Assembly: GCF_030315745.1 (NCBI RefSeq)
Contig: NZ_JASXSH010000009.1
Location: 62,001-126,000 of the forward strand
Length of the DNA: 64,000 nt
Origin: Gordonia heveisoli
GTDB taxonomy: Bacteria > Actinomycetota > Actinomycetes > Mycobacteriales > Mycobacteriaceae
Reading direction: 5' to 3'
The notes beneath the pieces are model-generated. The model was not told where the DNA came from. It did no database searches and saw only the letters and a program-made list of their open reading frames with translations. Shown here piece by piece: positions 17,835 through 26,220 of this stretch. Position numbers and translations under genes: made by a program. Position 1 is the first letter of the stretch, and each line of letters opens with the position of its first letter.

Positions 17835-18090
17835 CGTCGCCAACCCCTTTCCACGACGTCCCCGTCGCATCCGCCGCTCCGGCGTCCACATCCGCTCATG
17901 CCACGCTACTCACCGTTTGCGCATATCGCCGTCATCAGACGCCGAACATGCGCGGCGGGAACGAGGCTTGACGGTCCGACCAGCGATGATCGGCGACAGG
18001 CAAGCGACCCGCGCGACTTTTCAGACTATCCGAACGACACAACGATCGACGCGGTGCCCGGGTTCCCGGTCGCGCGCAGATGCCGACCGG

Positions 18091-18696
18091 TCAGCGGCCG
18101 ACGGCGACCGATCGGCTACTGGTATGTCCGGCCGCGGCCAGACTCTCCCGAATCGCCTGCCGACCACGGTGGATACGGCTGCGAACGGTGCCGAGCTTCA
18201 CCCCGAGGGTGGTCGCGATCTCTTCGTAGGACAGGCCTTCGACGTCACAGAGGACGACGGCGGCACGGAAGTCCGGCGGCAGCGCGTCGAGCGCGTACTG
18301 GAGATCGGAGTCGAGGTTCGCGGCGTCGAGGATCTCCTGCGGGTCCGGCGTCTCGGCGGGCACCCGGTCATAGTCCTCGGGCAGCGCTTCCATCCGGATC
18401 TTGTTGCGTCGCCGCACCATGTCGAGGAAGAGGTTGGTCGTGATGCGATGCAGCCAGCCTTCGAAGGTGCCCGGCCGGTAGTTCGACAACGAGCGGAAGA
18501 CACGGATGAAGGTCTCCTGGGTGAGATCTTCGGCATCGTGCTGATTACCCGACAGCCGATAGGCGAGCCGGTAGACGCGGTCGGCGTGTTCACGCACCAG
18601 TTCGTCCCAACTCGGCATCAGGAGCTCGTCGCCGGTGGCGTCGAATCCGGCAGTCCCGTGCAGGACGGTGTCGGTGGACTCCAGGGGGGCGGTCAT
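18091..18696 (-). CDS. sigE: ECF sigma factor SigE
   Basis: 201 residues. Region 2 spans about 30-100 ([25 protein letters not shown], then [18 protein letters not shown]), region 4 about 130-185 with the helix-turn-helix [25 protein letters not shown]. It directs RNA polymerase to GGAAC/CGTT-type envelope stress promoters. It is shorter at the N-terminus than mycobacterial SigE (about 257 residues). The anti-sigma gene, htrA and tatB lie downstream, and a SigH/SigE-type promoter is visible upstream. Confidence 0.93.
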   Translation of the reverse strand: MTAPLESTDTVLHGTAGFDATGDELLMPSWDELVREHADRVYRLAYRLSGNQHDAEDLTQETFIRVFRSLSNYRPGTFEGWLHRITTNLFLDMVRRRNKIRMEALPEDYDRVPAETPDPQEILDAANLDSDLQYALDALPPDFRAAVVLCDVEGLSYEEIATTLGVKLGTVRSRIHRGRQAIRESLAAAGHTSSRSVAVGR

Positions 18697-18790
18697 CGTG
18701 GGTGGCGTATCCCTTCTCGAATCACTGCTAGCTCGTGATCACTGTTTGGTCCACGGCCACGTCGGCCGAAGACGAACACTCGTCGAGGTG

Positions 18791-18817
18791 AACGTCGAAT
18801 CCGCCAGCGGATATTCC
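18791..18817 (-). promoter_or_regulatory. SigH/SigE-type promoter upstream of sigE
   Basis: On the minus strand GGAATA (18812-18817) and CGTT (18791-18794) are placed so that GGAATA-N18-GTT is exact, the consensus of SigR/SigH-type and related ECF promoters. It would start transcripts about 85-90 bases before the sigE ATG. M. tuberculosis sigE is known to have a SigH-dependent promoter. Confidence 0.6.
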
Positions 18818-18848
18818 GGACCCGGCATACCCGCTGTGTGGTCGACAT

Positions 18849-18888
18849 CTATCGCGGTGTTGCGGATAAGCCTTTCCTATCGCGGTGT
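18849..18888. repeat. Direct repeats CTATCGCGGTGT in the sigE/methyltransferase gap
   Basis: Two identical 12-mers at 18849-18860 and 18877-18888, starts 28 bases apart, in the 327-base divergent gap (18697-19023) between sigE and the O-methyltransferase. They lie upstream of the ECF promoter with respect to sigE. Two equally oriented copies suit an activator or repressor of the response-regulator type. The rest of the gap shows no gene or RNA I can support. Confidence 0.45.
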
Positions 18889-19023
18889 GGTCGCAGTGTG
18901 AGAGACCTGAGGTTTCGCTGAGGAAGTGGGACGGCTGCCCGACATCGTCGTCGACGAACCGATCTGCGCTGGTCGGGCGCGCCGGGTGTCCGATCCGCGA
19001 ACCCTCCGACTAACCTCATCCGC

Positions 19024-19662
19024 GTGACCGAGTCAACTCCTGCCGCCCTGATCGCCTACGCGGAATCGGCGATCGTCGAAGATGACGCCCTGATCGCCGC
19101 CCGGGCGCGCGCCACCGAACTCGGCGCCGAGGCGGTCAGCCCGGCGGTGGGTGCGCTGCTCGCCCTGCTCGCCCGCGCCACCGACGCACGTGCCGTCGTC
19201 GAGATCGGGACCGGCACCGGCGTCAGCGGCCTGTGGCTACTCGGCGGCATGGCCACCGACGGTGTGCTCACCACCATCGACCCCGAACCCGAACACCACC
19301 GTGCCGCACGTGCCTCCTTCGCGGCCGCCGACATCCCGCCCGGCCGGACCCGGCTCATCAACGGGGCACCCGCCGAGGTCCTCCCCCGACTGACCGACGA
19401 GTCCTACGACCTCGTCTTCGTCGACGGCCCGCGGATCGACCTACCCCGCTTCGTCGGCGAAGCCATCCGGATGCTGCGGCCGGGCGGCATCGTGGTCGTT
19501 CACAACGCGACCGCCAACGGCGCGGTCGGCGATCCGGAGCGGACCGACCCGATCACCACCGCCGCCCGCGACGCCGCGCTGCTCATCGCCGACGACGATC
19601 GCCTGCTCCCCGTCGTCATCCCGCTCGGCGAAGGTGTCCTCGCCGCAGCCAAGGCACGCTGA
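19024..19662 (+). CDS. SAM-dependent O-methyltransferase (Rv1220c-like)
   Basis: 212 residues from a GTG. Class I methyltransferase of the catechol O-methyltransferase group: SAM motif VVEIGTGTGVSGLWLLGG, then the acidic loop TTIDPEPEHHR, VFVDGPR and the closing RPGGIVVVHNA. The substrate is unknown. It is divergent from sigE as in M. tuberculosis, which has led to speculation of a stress link, but no sigma site is evident on this strand. Confidence 0.88.
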   Translation: MTESTPAALIAYAESAIVEDDALIAARARATELGAEAVSPAVGALLALLARATDARAVVEIGTGTGVSGLWLLGGMATDGVLTTIDPEPEHHRAARASFAAADIPPGRTRLINGAPAEVLPRLTDESYDLVFVDGPRIDLPRFVGEAIRMLRPGGIVVVHNATANGAVGDPERTDPITTAARDAALLIADDDRLLPVVIPLGEGVLAAAKAR

Positions 19663-19678
19663 ACTCCGGCGGAACCGC

Positions 19679-20779
19679 TCAGACGTCGGTGGAGAACCGG
19701 ATCCCGTTGTCGGGGATCTGAATCCCCGGCCAGACCCGCGCACCGCGCAGAAGTTCGCAGCGCGCACCGATGTCGGCGCCGTCGCCGATGACCGTGTCGC
19801 GGACGAGCGCGCGCGGGCCCACCCGGGCGCCGAATCCGACGATGCTGCGTTCCACCACGGCACCTGCCTCGATGACCGCGCCGTCGAAGATCACCGCACC
19901 GTCGAGCCGGACCCGCGGACCGATTTCGGCGCCGCGTCCGACGACCGTGCCACCGATCAGCACCGCGCCGGGGCCCACCCCGGCGCCCTCGTGGACCAGC
20001 GATTCGCCGTGCCGGTCACCGAGCGCGGGTGACGGCGCGATACCCCGCACCAGGTCGGCCGAGCCGCGCACGAAATCCTCGGGTGTGCCCATGTCCCGCC
20101 AGTAGGCATGGTCGACGTGGCCGTGGACGTGCTTACCCTCCAGCAGCAGCCGCGGGAACACCTCACGCTCCACCGACACCGGCACCCCCGCCGGAATCGA
20201 CTCGATGATCTCGCGGCGGAACACATATGTACCGGCGTTGATCTGGTCGGTCGGTGGGTCCTGGGTCTTCTCCAGGAAGGCCGTCACCCGGCCGTTCCCG
20301 TCGGTGGGCACGCAACCGAACGCGCGCGGATCGCCGACCCGGACGAGATGCAGGGTGACGTCGGCCTGGGCGACCCGATGACCTTCGATGACGTCGCGTA
20401 CATCGGTGCCGCCGAGTACGTCGCCGTTGAACACCACGATGGTGTCGGCGGTGAGTTCGTCGAGCACGTTACGTATGCCACCGCCGGTGCCCAGCGGCGT
20501 CTCCTCGGTGACGTAGCGCAGCCGCAGCCCCAACTTGGAGCCGTCACCGTAGTACTCGCTGAAGACATTCGCCTTGAACGACGTGCTGAGCACCACGTCG
20601 CGGATGCCTGCGGCCTGAATTCGGGAGAGCAGATGCGTCAGGAACGGCAGGCCTGCGGTCGGCAGCATCGGTTTGGGCGCCGACAGCGTCAGCGGCCGCA
20701 GCCGTGTGCCCTTGCCCCCGACCAGTACGACCGCCTGCACCGAGTCGCCGTAGCCGTCGTCACCGGCTCCCTCGATCAC
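19679..20779 (-). CDS. Mannose-1-phosphate guanylyltransferase (Rv3264c-like)
   Basis: Nucleotidyltransferase making GDP-mannose for lipomannan, lipoarabinomannan and glycoproteins. 366 residues from GTG 20779, which has a G-rich ribosome site; GTG 20740 is an alternative. Motifs: LVGGKGTRLRPLT for nucleotide binding, APKPMLPTAG, FNGDVLGG and VEREVFP, then a C-terminal left-handed beta helix with hexapeptide repeats (GAVLIGGTVVGRGAEIG). It is last in the wbbL-containing cluster, in the same order as M. tuberculosis, where the gene has been called manB although it is not a phosphomannomutase. Confidence 0.88.
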   Translation of the reverse strand: MIEGAGDDGYGDSVQAVVLVGGKGTRLRPLTLSAPKPMLPTAGLPFLTHLLSRIQAAGIRDVVLSTSFKANVFSEYYGDGSKLGLRLRYVTEETPLGTGGGIRNVLDELTADTIVVFNGDVLGGTDVRDVIEGHRVAQADVTLHLVRVGDPRAFGCVPTDGNGRVTAFLEKTQDPPTDQINAGTYVFRREIIESIPAGVPVSVEREVFPRLLLEGKHVHGHVDHAYWRDMGTPEDFVRGSADLVRGIAPSPALGDRHGESLVHEGAGVGPGAVLIGGTVVGRGAEIGPRVRLDGAVIFDGAVIEAGAVVERSIVGFGARVGPRALVRDTVIGDGADIGARCELLRGARVWPGIQIPDNGIRFSTDV

Positions 20780-20853
20780 CGGACCCCCCACGGTGTGATC
20801 AACCACTTGTCTGTTCCCTTCGTCTTCTCGCCAGGCCACAACTTCACCACCAC

Positions 20854-21756
20854 TCAGTGCGCTTCGCGCGCCAAGGCCCGCTTGGCCGAGCGCACCGCAA
20901 GCTTCGAGCGGACCGCCAGCCCGGCCCGCAGGGCCAGGCGAAGTGGGGCACGCAGCAGTCCCGGGTTGCGGTCGGCCTGGAAACGGTAGGCACTGCGATG
21001 GTGTGCCGGCAGCATCTTCTCCGGGTTGCGTCCGGCGGTGTGGCCCTTGGTGTGGATGACCTCGGCGGCCGGGATGAACACGTTGAGCCATCCCGCGCGG
21101 CCCAGCCGGTCCCCCAGGTCGACGTCCTCCATATACATGAAGTAGCGCGAGTCGAATCCGTCGATGGCATCGAAAGCCTTGCGGCGCACCAGCAGACACG
21201 ATCCAGACAACCAGCCTGCGGCACGTTCGGCGCTGGGGTCCTCCTCGTCGCCACGGTAGGCGGCGGTCCATGGGTTCGACGGCCACACCGTGCCGAGAAC
21301 GGCGTGCCCGGTACCCGACACGAGGTCGGGTACGCGTCGTGCCGAGGGATACACCGAACCGTCGGGTTCGCGGATCAGCGGCCCGAGCGCACCCGCCCGC
21401 GGCCATCGGTCGGCGGCGGCGAGCAGTTCGTCGAGGGAGCCGGGCAGCCACTCGATGTCGGGATTCGCGATCACGATGAACTCGATCGCCGGATCGATCT
21501 CGGCAACCGCCCGGTTGATGGCACCGCCGTAGCCGATGTTGCCCCCCGTCCGCAGCAGCGTGACGTGGTCGTTGTCACGTTCGGCGGCCTCCGGGGCACC
21601 ATCGGTGGATCCGTTGTCGGCGATGATCACCTGCGGACGCGCGGTGGTGGCCTCGGCCAGGCTGCGCAGGAAGGTTCCGAGATAGTCGCCGGAGAAATAG
21701 GTCACCGTCACCACAGCGAAGGCGGGTGCGGCAGAGGAGTCGGCGCGATCAGTCAC
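20854..21756 (-). CDS. wbbL: Rhamnosyltransferase WbbL
   Basis: GT2-fold enzyme that transfers L-rhamnose from dTDP-rhamnose to GlcNAc-PP-decaprenol, making the linker between peptidoglycan and arabinogalactan. 300 residues from a GTG. Seen: the N-terminal VVTVTYFSGDYL, nucleotide motif IIADNGSTDGA, ANPDIEW (metal-binding DxD equivalent), and MYMEDVDLGDR, all typical. It begins 4 bases after rmlD, so the last sugar-donor step and its transferase are co-expressed. Essential in mycobacteria. Confidence 0.93.
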   Translation of the reverse strand: MTDRADSSAAPAFAVVTVTYFSGDYLGTFLRSLAEATTARPQVIIADNGSTDGAPEAAERDNDHVTLLRTGGNIGYGGAINRAVAEIDPAIEFIVIANPDIEWLPGSLDELLAAADRWPRAGALGPLIREPDGSVYPSARRVPDLVSGTGHAVLGTVWPSNPWTAAYRGDEEDPSAERAAGWLSGSCLLVRRKAFDAIDGFDSRYFMYMEDVDLGDRLGRAGWLNVFIPAAEVIHTKGHTAGRNPEKMLPAHHRSAYRFQADRNPGLLRAPLRLALRAGLAVRSKLAVRSAKRALAREAH

Positions 21757-21760
21757 CGGG

Positions 21761-22741
21761 TTAGGGTAACGAACCGTCGGCGGCGACCGGCGCGGCGATA
21801 GCCCGGTGTAGGGCCGCCGACCACTCCGGCAGCGGTGTCAGTCCGGCATCGGCCCAGGAAGCCCCGGACAGCACCGAGAATGCGGGCCGGGGCGCGGGCC
21901 GGGGGAATTCGGCGGTGGTGCACGGATGGACGCGATCGGCGTCGGCGCCGACCTCGATGAACACCGCGCGCGCCACGTCGCACCAGGTCGCCCGGCCGCC
22001 GTTCGTCGCATGCAGGGTCGCCCCGGCGATACCGCGGACCGGCCCGATCGAGACGAGTTCCCACAGCCCGTCGGCCAGGTCGAGGGCATACGTCGGTGAA
22101 CCGAGCTGATCGTCGACGACCGATACGGTCTCCCGAGTCTGCTCCAGACGACGCATCGTCCCGACGAAGTCCCGACTGTCGGGTCCCCCGGTGTACACCC
22201 AGGCGGTCCGGACGACGGTCGTTCGCCCGTCGGCGGCGAGCGCGGCCCGCTCACCGGCCAGTTTGCTCGCGCCGTAGACGGTCGCGGGGACAACCGCACC
22301 CGATTCGTCCGGTTCATAGGGTGTGGTCCGCGGTTCGGGTTCCTCGTCCGGGCGCTCCGATGTCCCGCCCAGGGCGCTGCCACTGAAGACGTAGTCGGTC
22401 GAGATGTGGATCAGCCAGGCGCCGACGGCCGCGGTCGCACGGGCCAGATGCGCAGGCCCGTCGGCGTTGACGCGGTATGCCGCGGCGCGATCGGTCTCCG
22501 CGGCGTCGACGTCGGTGTAGGCGGCTGTGTTGATCACCACATCGTCCGCGGTCAGACCGGCCAGCGCCACGGCAACCGACGTGGCGTCGGTGATGTCGAT
22601 GTCGGCGGAGGTCAAGGGGCGTACCCGCGCCGGTTCCCGCGTGTCGGGGATGCGTGCGATGAGTGCGCGGCCGAGTTGACCCGCCGCCCCGATCAAGTAG
22701 ACGCTCCCAGTTGATGCCGACGTGTTCTGCATGACGACCAT
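21761..22741 (-). CDS. rmlD: dTDP-4-dehydrorhamnose reductase RmlD
   Basis: Last enzyme of dTDP-L-rhamnose synthesis, about 326 residues from ATG 22741 (ATG 22732 and GTG 22780 also in frame, none with a strong ribosome site). Rossmann motif GAAGQLGRAL near the start, STDYVFSG in the middle, and the catalytic Y-x3-K in VYGASKLAGE. A short loop rich in Glu and Pro (DEEPEPRTTPYEPD) is inserted at the usual substrate loop. Feeds WbbL. Confidence 0.92.
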   Translation of the reverse strand: MVVMQNTSASTGSVYLIGAAGQLGRALIARIPDTREPARVRPLTSADIDITDATSVAVALAGLTADDVVINTAAYTDVDAAETDRAAAYRVNADGPAHLARATAAVGAWLIHISTDYVFSGSALGGTSERPDEEPEPRTTPYEPDESGAVVPATVYGASKLAGERAALAADGRTTVVRTAWVYTGGPDSRDFVGTMRRLEQTRETVSVVDDQLGSPTYALDLADGLWELVSIGPVRGIAGATLHATNGGRATWCDVARAVFIEVGADADRVHPCTTAEFPRPAPRPAFSVLSGASWADAGLTPLPEWSAALHRAIAAPVAADGSLP

Positions 22742-22774
22742 GGTGCCGTACGGCGTTGCGTTCTCGAATTGGCG

Positions 22775-22833
22775 AATCACTTCAGTAGCCTGGCGTCAGA
22801 ACAACAACATCAGAAACGCCAATCACTTCACTA
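22775..22833. repeat. Direct repeat in the rmlD/LCP divergent gap
   Basis: AATCACTTCAGTA (22775-22787) and AATCACTTCACTA (22821-22833) differ at one base, with starts 46 bases apart. They lie in the AT-richer gap between two divergent envelope genes and are possible operator sites. No regulator can be named. Confidence 0.3.
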
Positions 22834-22893
22834 CCGGCAATTACTCATAGGCCCAGATGTCACCGCGACATCAGGGCCGCCACCGGTTGCCGG

Positions 22894-25002
22894 GTGATCC
22901 GAGTCGAAAGGTCTCGCCAGCTCGTGGACTATCCATCCGACGATGCCCGAGGACGTCCGCGTGCGCGCGGTGACGCGTCCGGAGATCCTCGTCGTCGTCG
23001 CCCGGCGGGCCCCAGCGCGGGAACCCGGCGCAATTCGGACGATCCACCTCGACGCAGGCCCGAAGACGCACCCCGGCGAAAGCCAGAAGACAAGTACCAC
23101 CCAGACAGGTCCCGCCCAGACCAGCATCGCCCCGACATGAGCCGTGAGGACGTGTACCGCGGGGAGCCCCAGCGCCCCCGTCGGCCGCGTCCGGCAACCG
23201 ACGACCGTCCGCGCCGACGGCCGACCGGCGAGACGCCGGCCGAGCGTCGGCCGCGCCGCATCCCCGCGGACGGCGGCCCACCCCGGCGGCCGCGCCGCGC
23301 CGCCGTACCCGACGGACCCGACCTGCACCACGAACACGGCGACCGATCCTCCGGTGAGATCCACACCCGATCGGCCAAACATGCCGCCGGTGCGCCGAAG
23401 TCGCGCCGGGTACGACCGGCATCCGCCCGCACCGCCGAAACGGTCCGCCCGGACAAACCCGCCCGGCCACGCCGACAGACGCGTCCCGCCGAATCCGCCG
23501 CGGCCGCCGACGTCATCGACACCCCGCCGCCCACCGACCGCGGCACCCGCCGCGGTGCCGCACACCCCGATCCGCGCCGGTTCGGTGGCTCGCACTGGGG
23601 TCGCGGCATCATCGCCCTCGTTTCGGCGGCGGTACTGGTGTGCACCGGGTACGCCTGGAACACGATGACCAGCCTGCAGAACGACATCACCCAGGCCAGC
23701 GGCCTCGGACTCGGTGGCGCCAAGGACGGCGCCGTCGACATCCTGCTCGTCGGAACCGATTCGCGGACCGATGCCAAGGGCAATCCGCTGTCGGCCGACG
23801 AACTCAAGATGTTGCGCTCGGGCAACGAGATCGCCACCAACACCGACACCATCTTGCTCATCCGTATCCCGGAGGACGGGTCGTCGGCGACCGCCATCTC
23901 GATTCCCCGCGACTCTTATGTCGACGTACCGGGCATCGGCAAGTCGAAGATCAATGCCGCGTACGGCGCGACCCGCGAAGGGGTCCGGGCCCGGGAAGTC
24001 GAGGCAGGCACCTCCGAACGAAAGGCGGAGGAGGACGGCACGCGCGCCGGCCGGAAGGCACTCATCGACACGGTCGCCAACCTGACCGGGGTGCACGTCG
24101 ACCACTACGCCGAGGTCGGGCTGCTCGGCTTCGTGCTGCTCACCAAGGCGGTCGGCGGCGTCGACGTTTGCCTGAAAGCCCCGGCTCGGGATCCGTTCAC
24201 CGGCGCACGATTCCGCGGCGGCCGACAGACGCTCAACGGTCCGCGCGCTCTGAGCTTCGTGCGGCAACGCCACGGGCTGCCGCGCGGCGATCTCGATCGG
24301 ATCACCCGGCAGCAGGCATTTATGGCGTCGCTCACCCAGAAGATCTTGTCCGCAGGCACGCTGACCAGTCCGAGCAAACTCGACGATCTGCAGAATGCGG
24401 TGTCCCGCACGGTCGTCATCGACGACAACTGGGATGTGCTGTCCTTCGCGCAACAGTTCAAGGATCTCAGCGGAGGCAAGGTCAAGTTCGCGACCATCCC
24501 GGTGGTGACCGACCAGGGCTGGAGCGAGGACGGCCAGCAGAGTGTCGTGCAAGTGGACCCGCGTGCGGTCGCGAAGTTCACCGCCGACCTACTCGACAAC
24601 AAGAGCGCCAAGAACCAGCGTGCCGAGTACACGGTCGACGTGAGCAATGCCGGCACCATCGACGGGCTGGCGGGCAATGTCGCGAACATCTTGACCAACA
24701 AGGGTTTCAAACAGGGCCAGATCAACTCCGAACCGGCCGACACCCGAGATTCGCTGGTGATCGCACATGACGAGAACGACGGGGCGCGGGCCTTGGCCAG
24801 GGATCTAGGCGGCGCGCGTATCGTCGTCGACGACAAGCTCGACGAGCATCAGCTCAAGGCTGTGCTCACCAACACCTACACCGGACCGGGATCGATCTCC
24901 GATACCGGATCGCAGGCGGACAACCGTCCCGCCAGCGAACGTGTCGGCAACAACCGCCCGCCGATCACTGCCGGCGGCGACGGCCCTGCCTGCGTGAACT
25001 GA
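22894..25002 (+). CDS. LytR-CpsA-Psr (LCP) ligase with long basic N-terminus (Rv3267-like)
   Basis: Up to 702 residues from GTG 22894; GTG 22924, with GAAAGG upstream, would give 692. Residues 1-230 are a cytoplasmic region extremely rich in Arg and Pro. A membrane helix follows at about 240-262 (IIALVSAAVLVCTGYAW), then the LCP domain starting DILLVGTDSRTD with the arginines of SIPRDSYV and FVRQRHGLPRGD DLDR, and a C-terminal LytR_C-like domain (about 590-670). The M. tuberculosis homologue attaches arabinogalactan to peptidoglycan; the adjacent wbbL/rmlD genes fit this. The homologue is near 500 residues, so the extra length is the basic tail. Confidence 0.9.
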   Translation: MIRVERSRQLVDYPSDDARGRPRARGDASGDPRRRRPAGPSAGTRRNSDDPPRRRPEDAPRRKPEDKYHPDRSRPDQHRPDMSREDVYRGEPQRPRRPRPATDDRPRRRPTGETPAERRPRRIPADGGPPRRPRRAAVPDGPDLHHEHGDRSSGEIHTRSAKHAAGAPKSRRVRPASARTAETVRPDKPARPRRQTRPAESAAAADVIDTPPPTDRGTRRGAAHPDPRRFGGSHWGRGIIALVSAAVLVCTGYAWNTMTSLQNDITQASGLGLGGAKDGAVDILLVGTDSRTDAKGNPLSADELKMLRSGNEIATNTDTILLIRIPEDGSSATAISIPRDSYVDVPGIGKSKINAAYGATREGVRAREVEAGTSERKAEEDGTRAGRKALIDTVANLTGVHVDHYAEVGLLGFVLLTKAVGGVDVCLKAPARDPFTGARFRGGRQTLNGPRALSFVRQRHGLPRGDLDRITRQQAFMASLTQKILSAGTLTSPSKLDDLQNAVSRTVVIDDNWDVLSFAQQFKDLSGGKVKFATIPVVTDQGWSEDGQQSVVQVDPRAVAKFTADLLDNKSAKNQRAEYTVDVSNAGTIDGLAGNVANILTNKGFKQGQINSEPADTRDSLVIAHDENDGARALARDLGGARIVVDDKLDEHQLKAVLTNTYTGPGSISDTGSQADNRPASERVGNNRPPITAGGDGPACVN

Positions 25003-25051
25003 CCTGTGCGCGAGCCGATCTGCGCGCACTGATGCCGAGGAGATCACCGCG

Positions 25052-25777
25052 ATGACCGCCACCCGCACCGTCACCGACGCGGTGTTCGCCGCCGTCGGCG
25101 ACTGGACCCGACCACTGCTGACGTACTACAACGACGACACCGGGGAGCGGACCGAACTCTCCGGGGCAACCCTGGGAAACTGGGCGGCGAAGACGGCGAA
25201 TTTCCTCGTCGACGAGATCGGAGTACTTCCCGGTGATCGCGTGCGAGTCGACCTACCCGAGCACTGGCAGAGCGCCGCCATCCTGCTCGGCACCTGGTGG
25301 ACCGGCGCGCATATCGTCCTCGGCTCTGCCGACGACACCGACACGGACCGTGCGGTGTTCACCTCGGTAGCACGCATCGACGATCATCCCGACGCCGACG
25401 AACTGATCGTCGCCTCGTTGGATGCCTTCGCGCTCCCGCTCCGCGACCTGCCGCCGGGTGTCGCCGACTACGCGAGTTCGGTTCGCGTACATGGCGATCA
25501 GTACGCCTCGCGCGCTTCCGGCGAGACGGTTCTGCCCGGACCCGACGGCAGCCTGCCTGCCACCATCGCGGCAGCGACCGACGCCGCCGGACGCGACGCC
25601 ATCCACGCGGGAGCGCGTGTGCTCACCACCCGGGAATGGCATACCGCCGACGGCGTGGTGAACCATCTGCTCGCACCACTGCTGGCCGGGGCGAGTCTCG
25701 TGCATGTGGCCGGCGCCGATCCCGGGTCGTTGGGTGGGCGAGCCGAATCCGAACGCGCCGACCTGATCTTGACCTGA
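25052..25777 (+). CDS. TIGR03089-type protein (Rv3268-like)
   Basis: 241 residues, well-placed GAGGAG before the ATG. It resembles the N-terminal part of AMP-binding acyl-CoA synthetases (LTYYNDDTGERTELSGATLGNWAAKTANFL, then VLPGDRVRVDLPEHWQSAAILLG) but is only a third of such an enzyme and lacks the adenylate-forming core motifs. This is a known actinobacterial family without assigned function. The place just after the LCP gene is conserved with Rv3267-Rv3268. Confidence 0.82.
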   Translation: MTATRTVTDAVFAAVGDWTRPLLTYYNDDTGERTELSGATLGNWAAKTANFLVDEIGVLPGDRVRVDLPEHWQSAAILLGTWWTGAHIVLGSADDTDTDRAVFTSVARIDDHPDADELIVASLDAFALPLRDLPPGVADYASSVRVHGDQYASRASGETVLPGPDGSLPATIAAATDAAGRDAIHAGARVLTTREWHTADGVVNHLLAPLLAGASLVHVAGADPGSLGGRAESERADLILT

Positions 25778-25839
25778 ACGACAAGAATCGGTCTGAACAC
25801 ACACTTTCCCTGCCGCCCGACTTGCGGCACAGTGGAACT

Positions 25840-26220
25840 ATGCGACTGCCCAGGACCGTGGCCCGGATCAACAAGGCCGTCACCAATCCGATCCAACGAC
25901 AGTGGGCGCCACATGTGGCGCCCTGGGCCATGGTCGAACACGTCGGCCGAAAATCCGGCGCGCACTACTCGAATCCGGTCCTTGCCTGGGTAGACGACGA
26001 TCGCCTCTCGATCGTGCTGACCTACGGACGGCACACCGACTGGGTTCGTAACGTGCAGGCCGCCGGACATTTCGACCTGATCCGGAAGGACAAGCGCTAC
26101 CAGGTCACCGGGCCGCGCATCATCCCGGCAGACTCCCCCGATGTGGTCCGCGGCGCACGTCTGCCCGCGCGGCTGTTCGATTCGGTTCTCATCGGAACGC
26201 TGTCCCCGGCGGACGCCTGA
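25840..26220 (+). CDS. F420-type nitroreductase-family protein (Ddn/DUF385-like)
   Basis: 126 residues. The core MVEHVGRKSGAHYSNPV and DWVRNVQAAG are typical of the deazaflavin-dependent oxidoreductase family related to Ddn, which binds cofactor F420 in a split beta barrel. It starts 62 bases after the TIGR03089-type gene, and its stop overlaps the start of the next gene by one base (TGATG), so the two are translationally linked. Substrate unknown. Confidence 0.8.
   Translation: MRLPRTVARINKAVTNPIQRQWAPHVAPWAMVEHVGRKSGAHYSNPVLAWVDDDRLSIVLTYGRHTDWVRNVQAAGHFDLIRKDKRYQVTGPRIIPADSPDVVRGARLPARLFDSVLIGTLSPADA

Noticed and set aside
22831..24552. 573-codon open frame on the minus strand
   Set aside because: Antisense of the LCP gene; no domain pattern.
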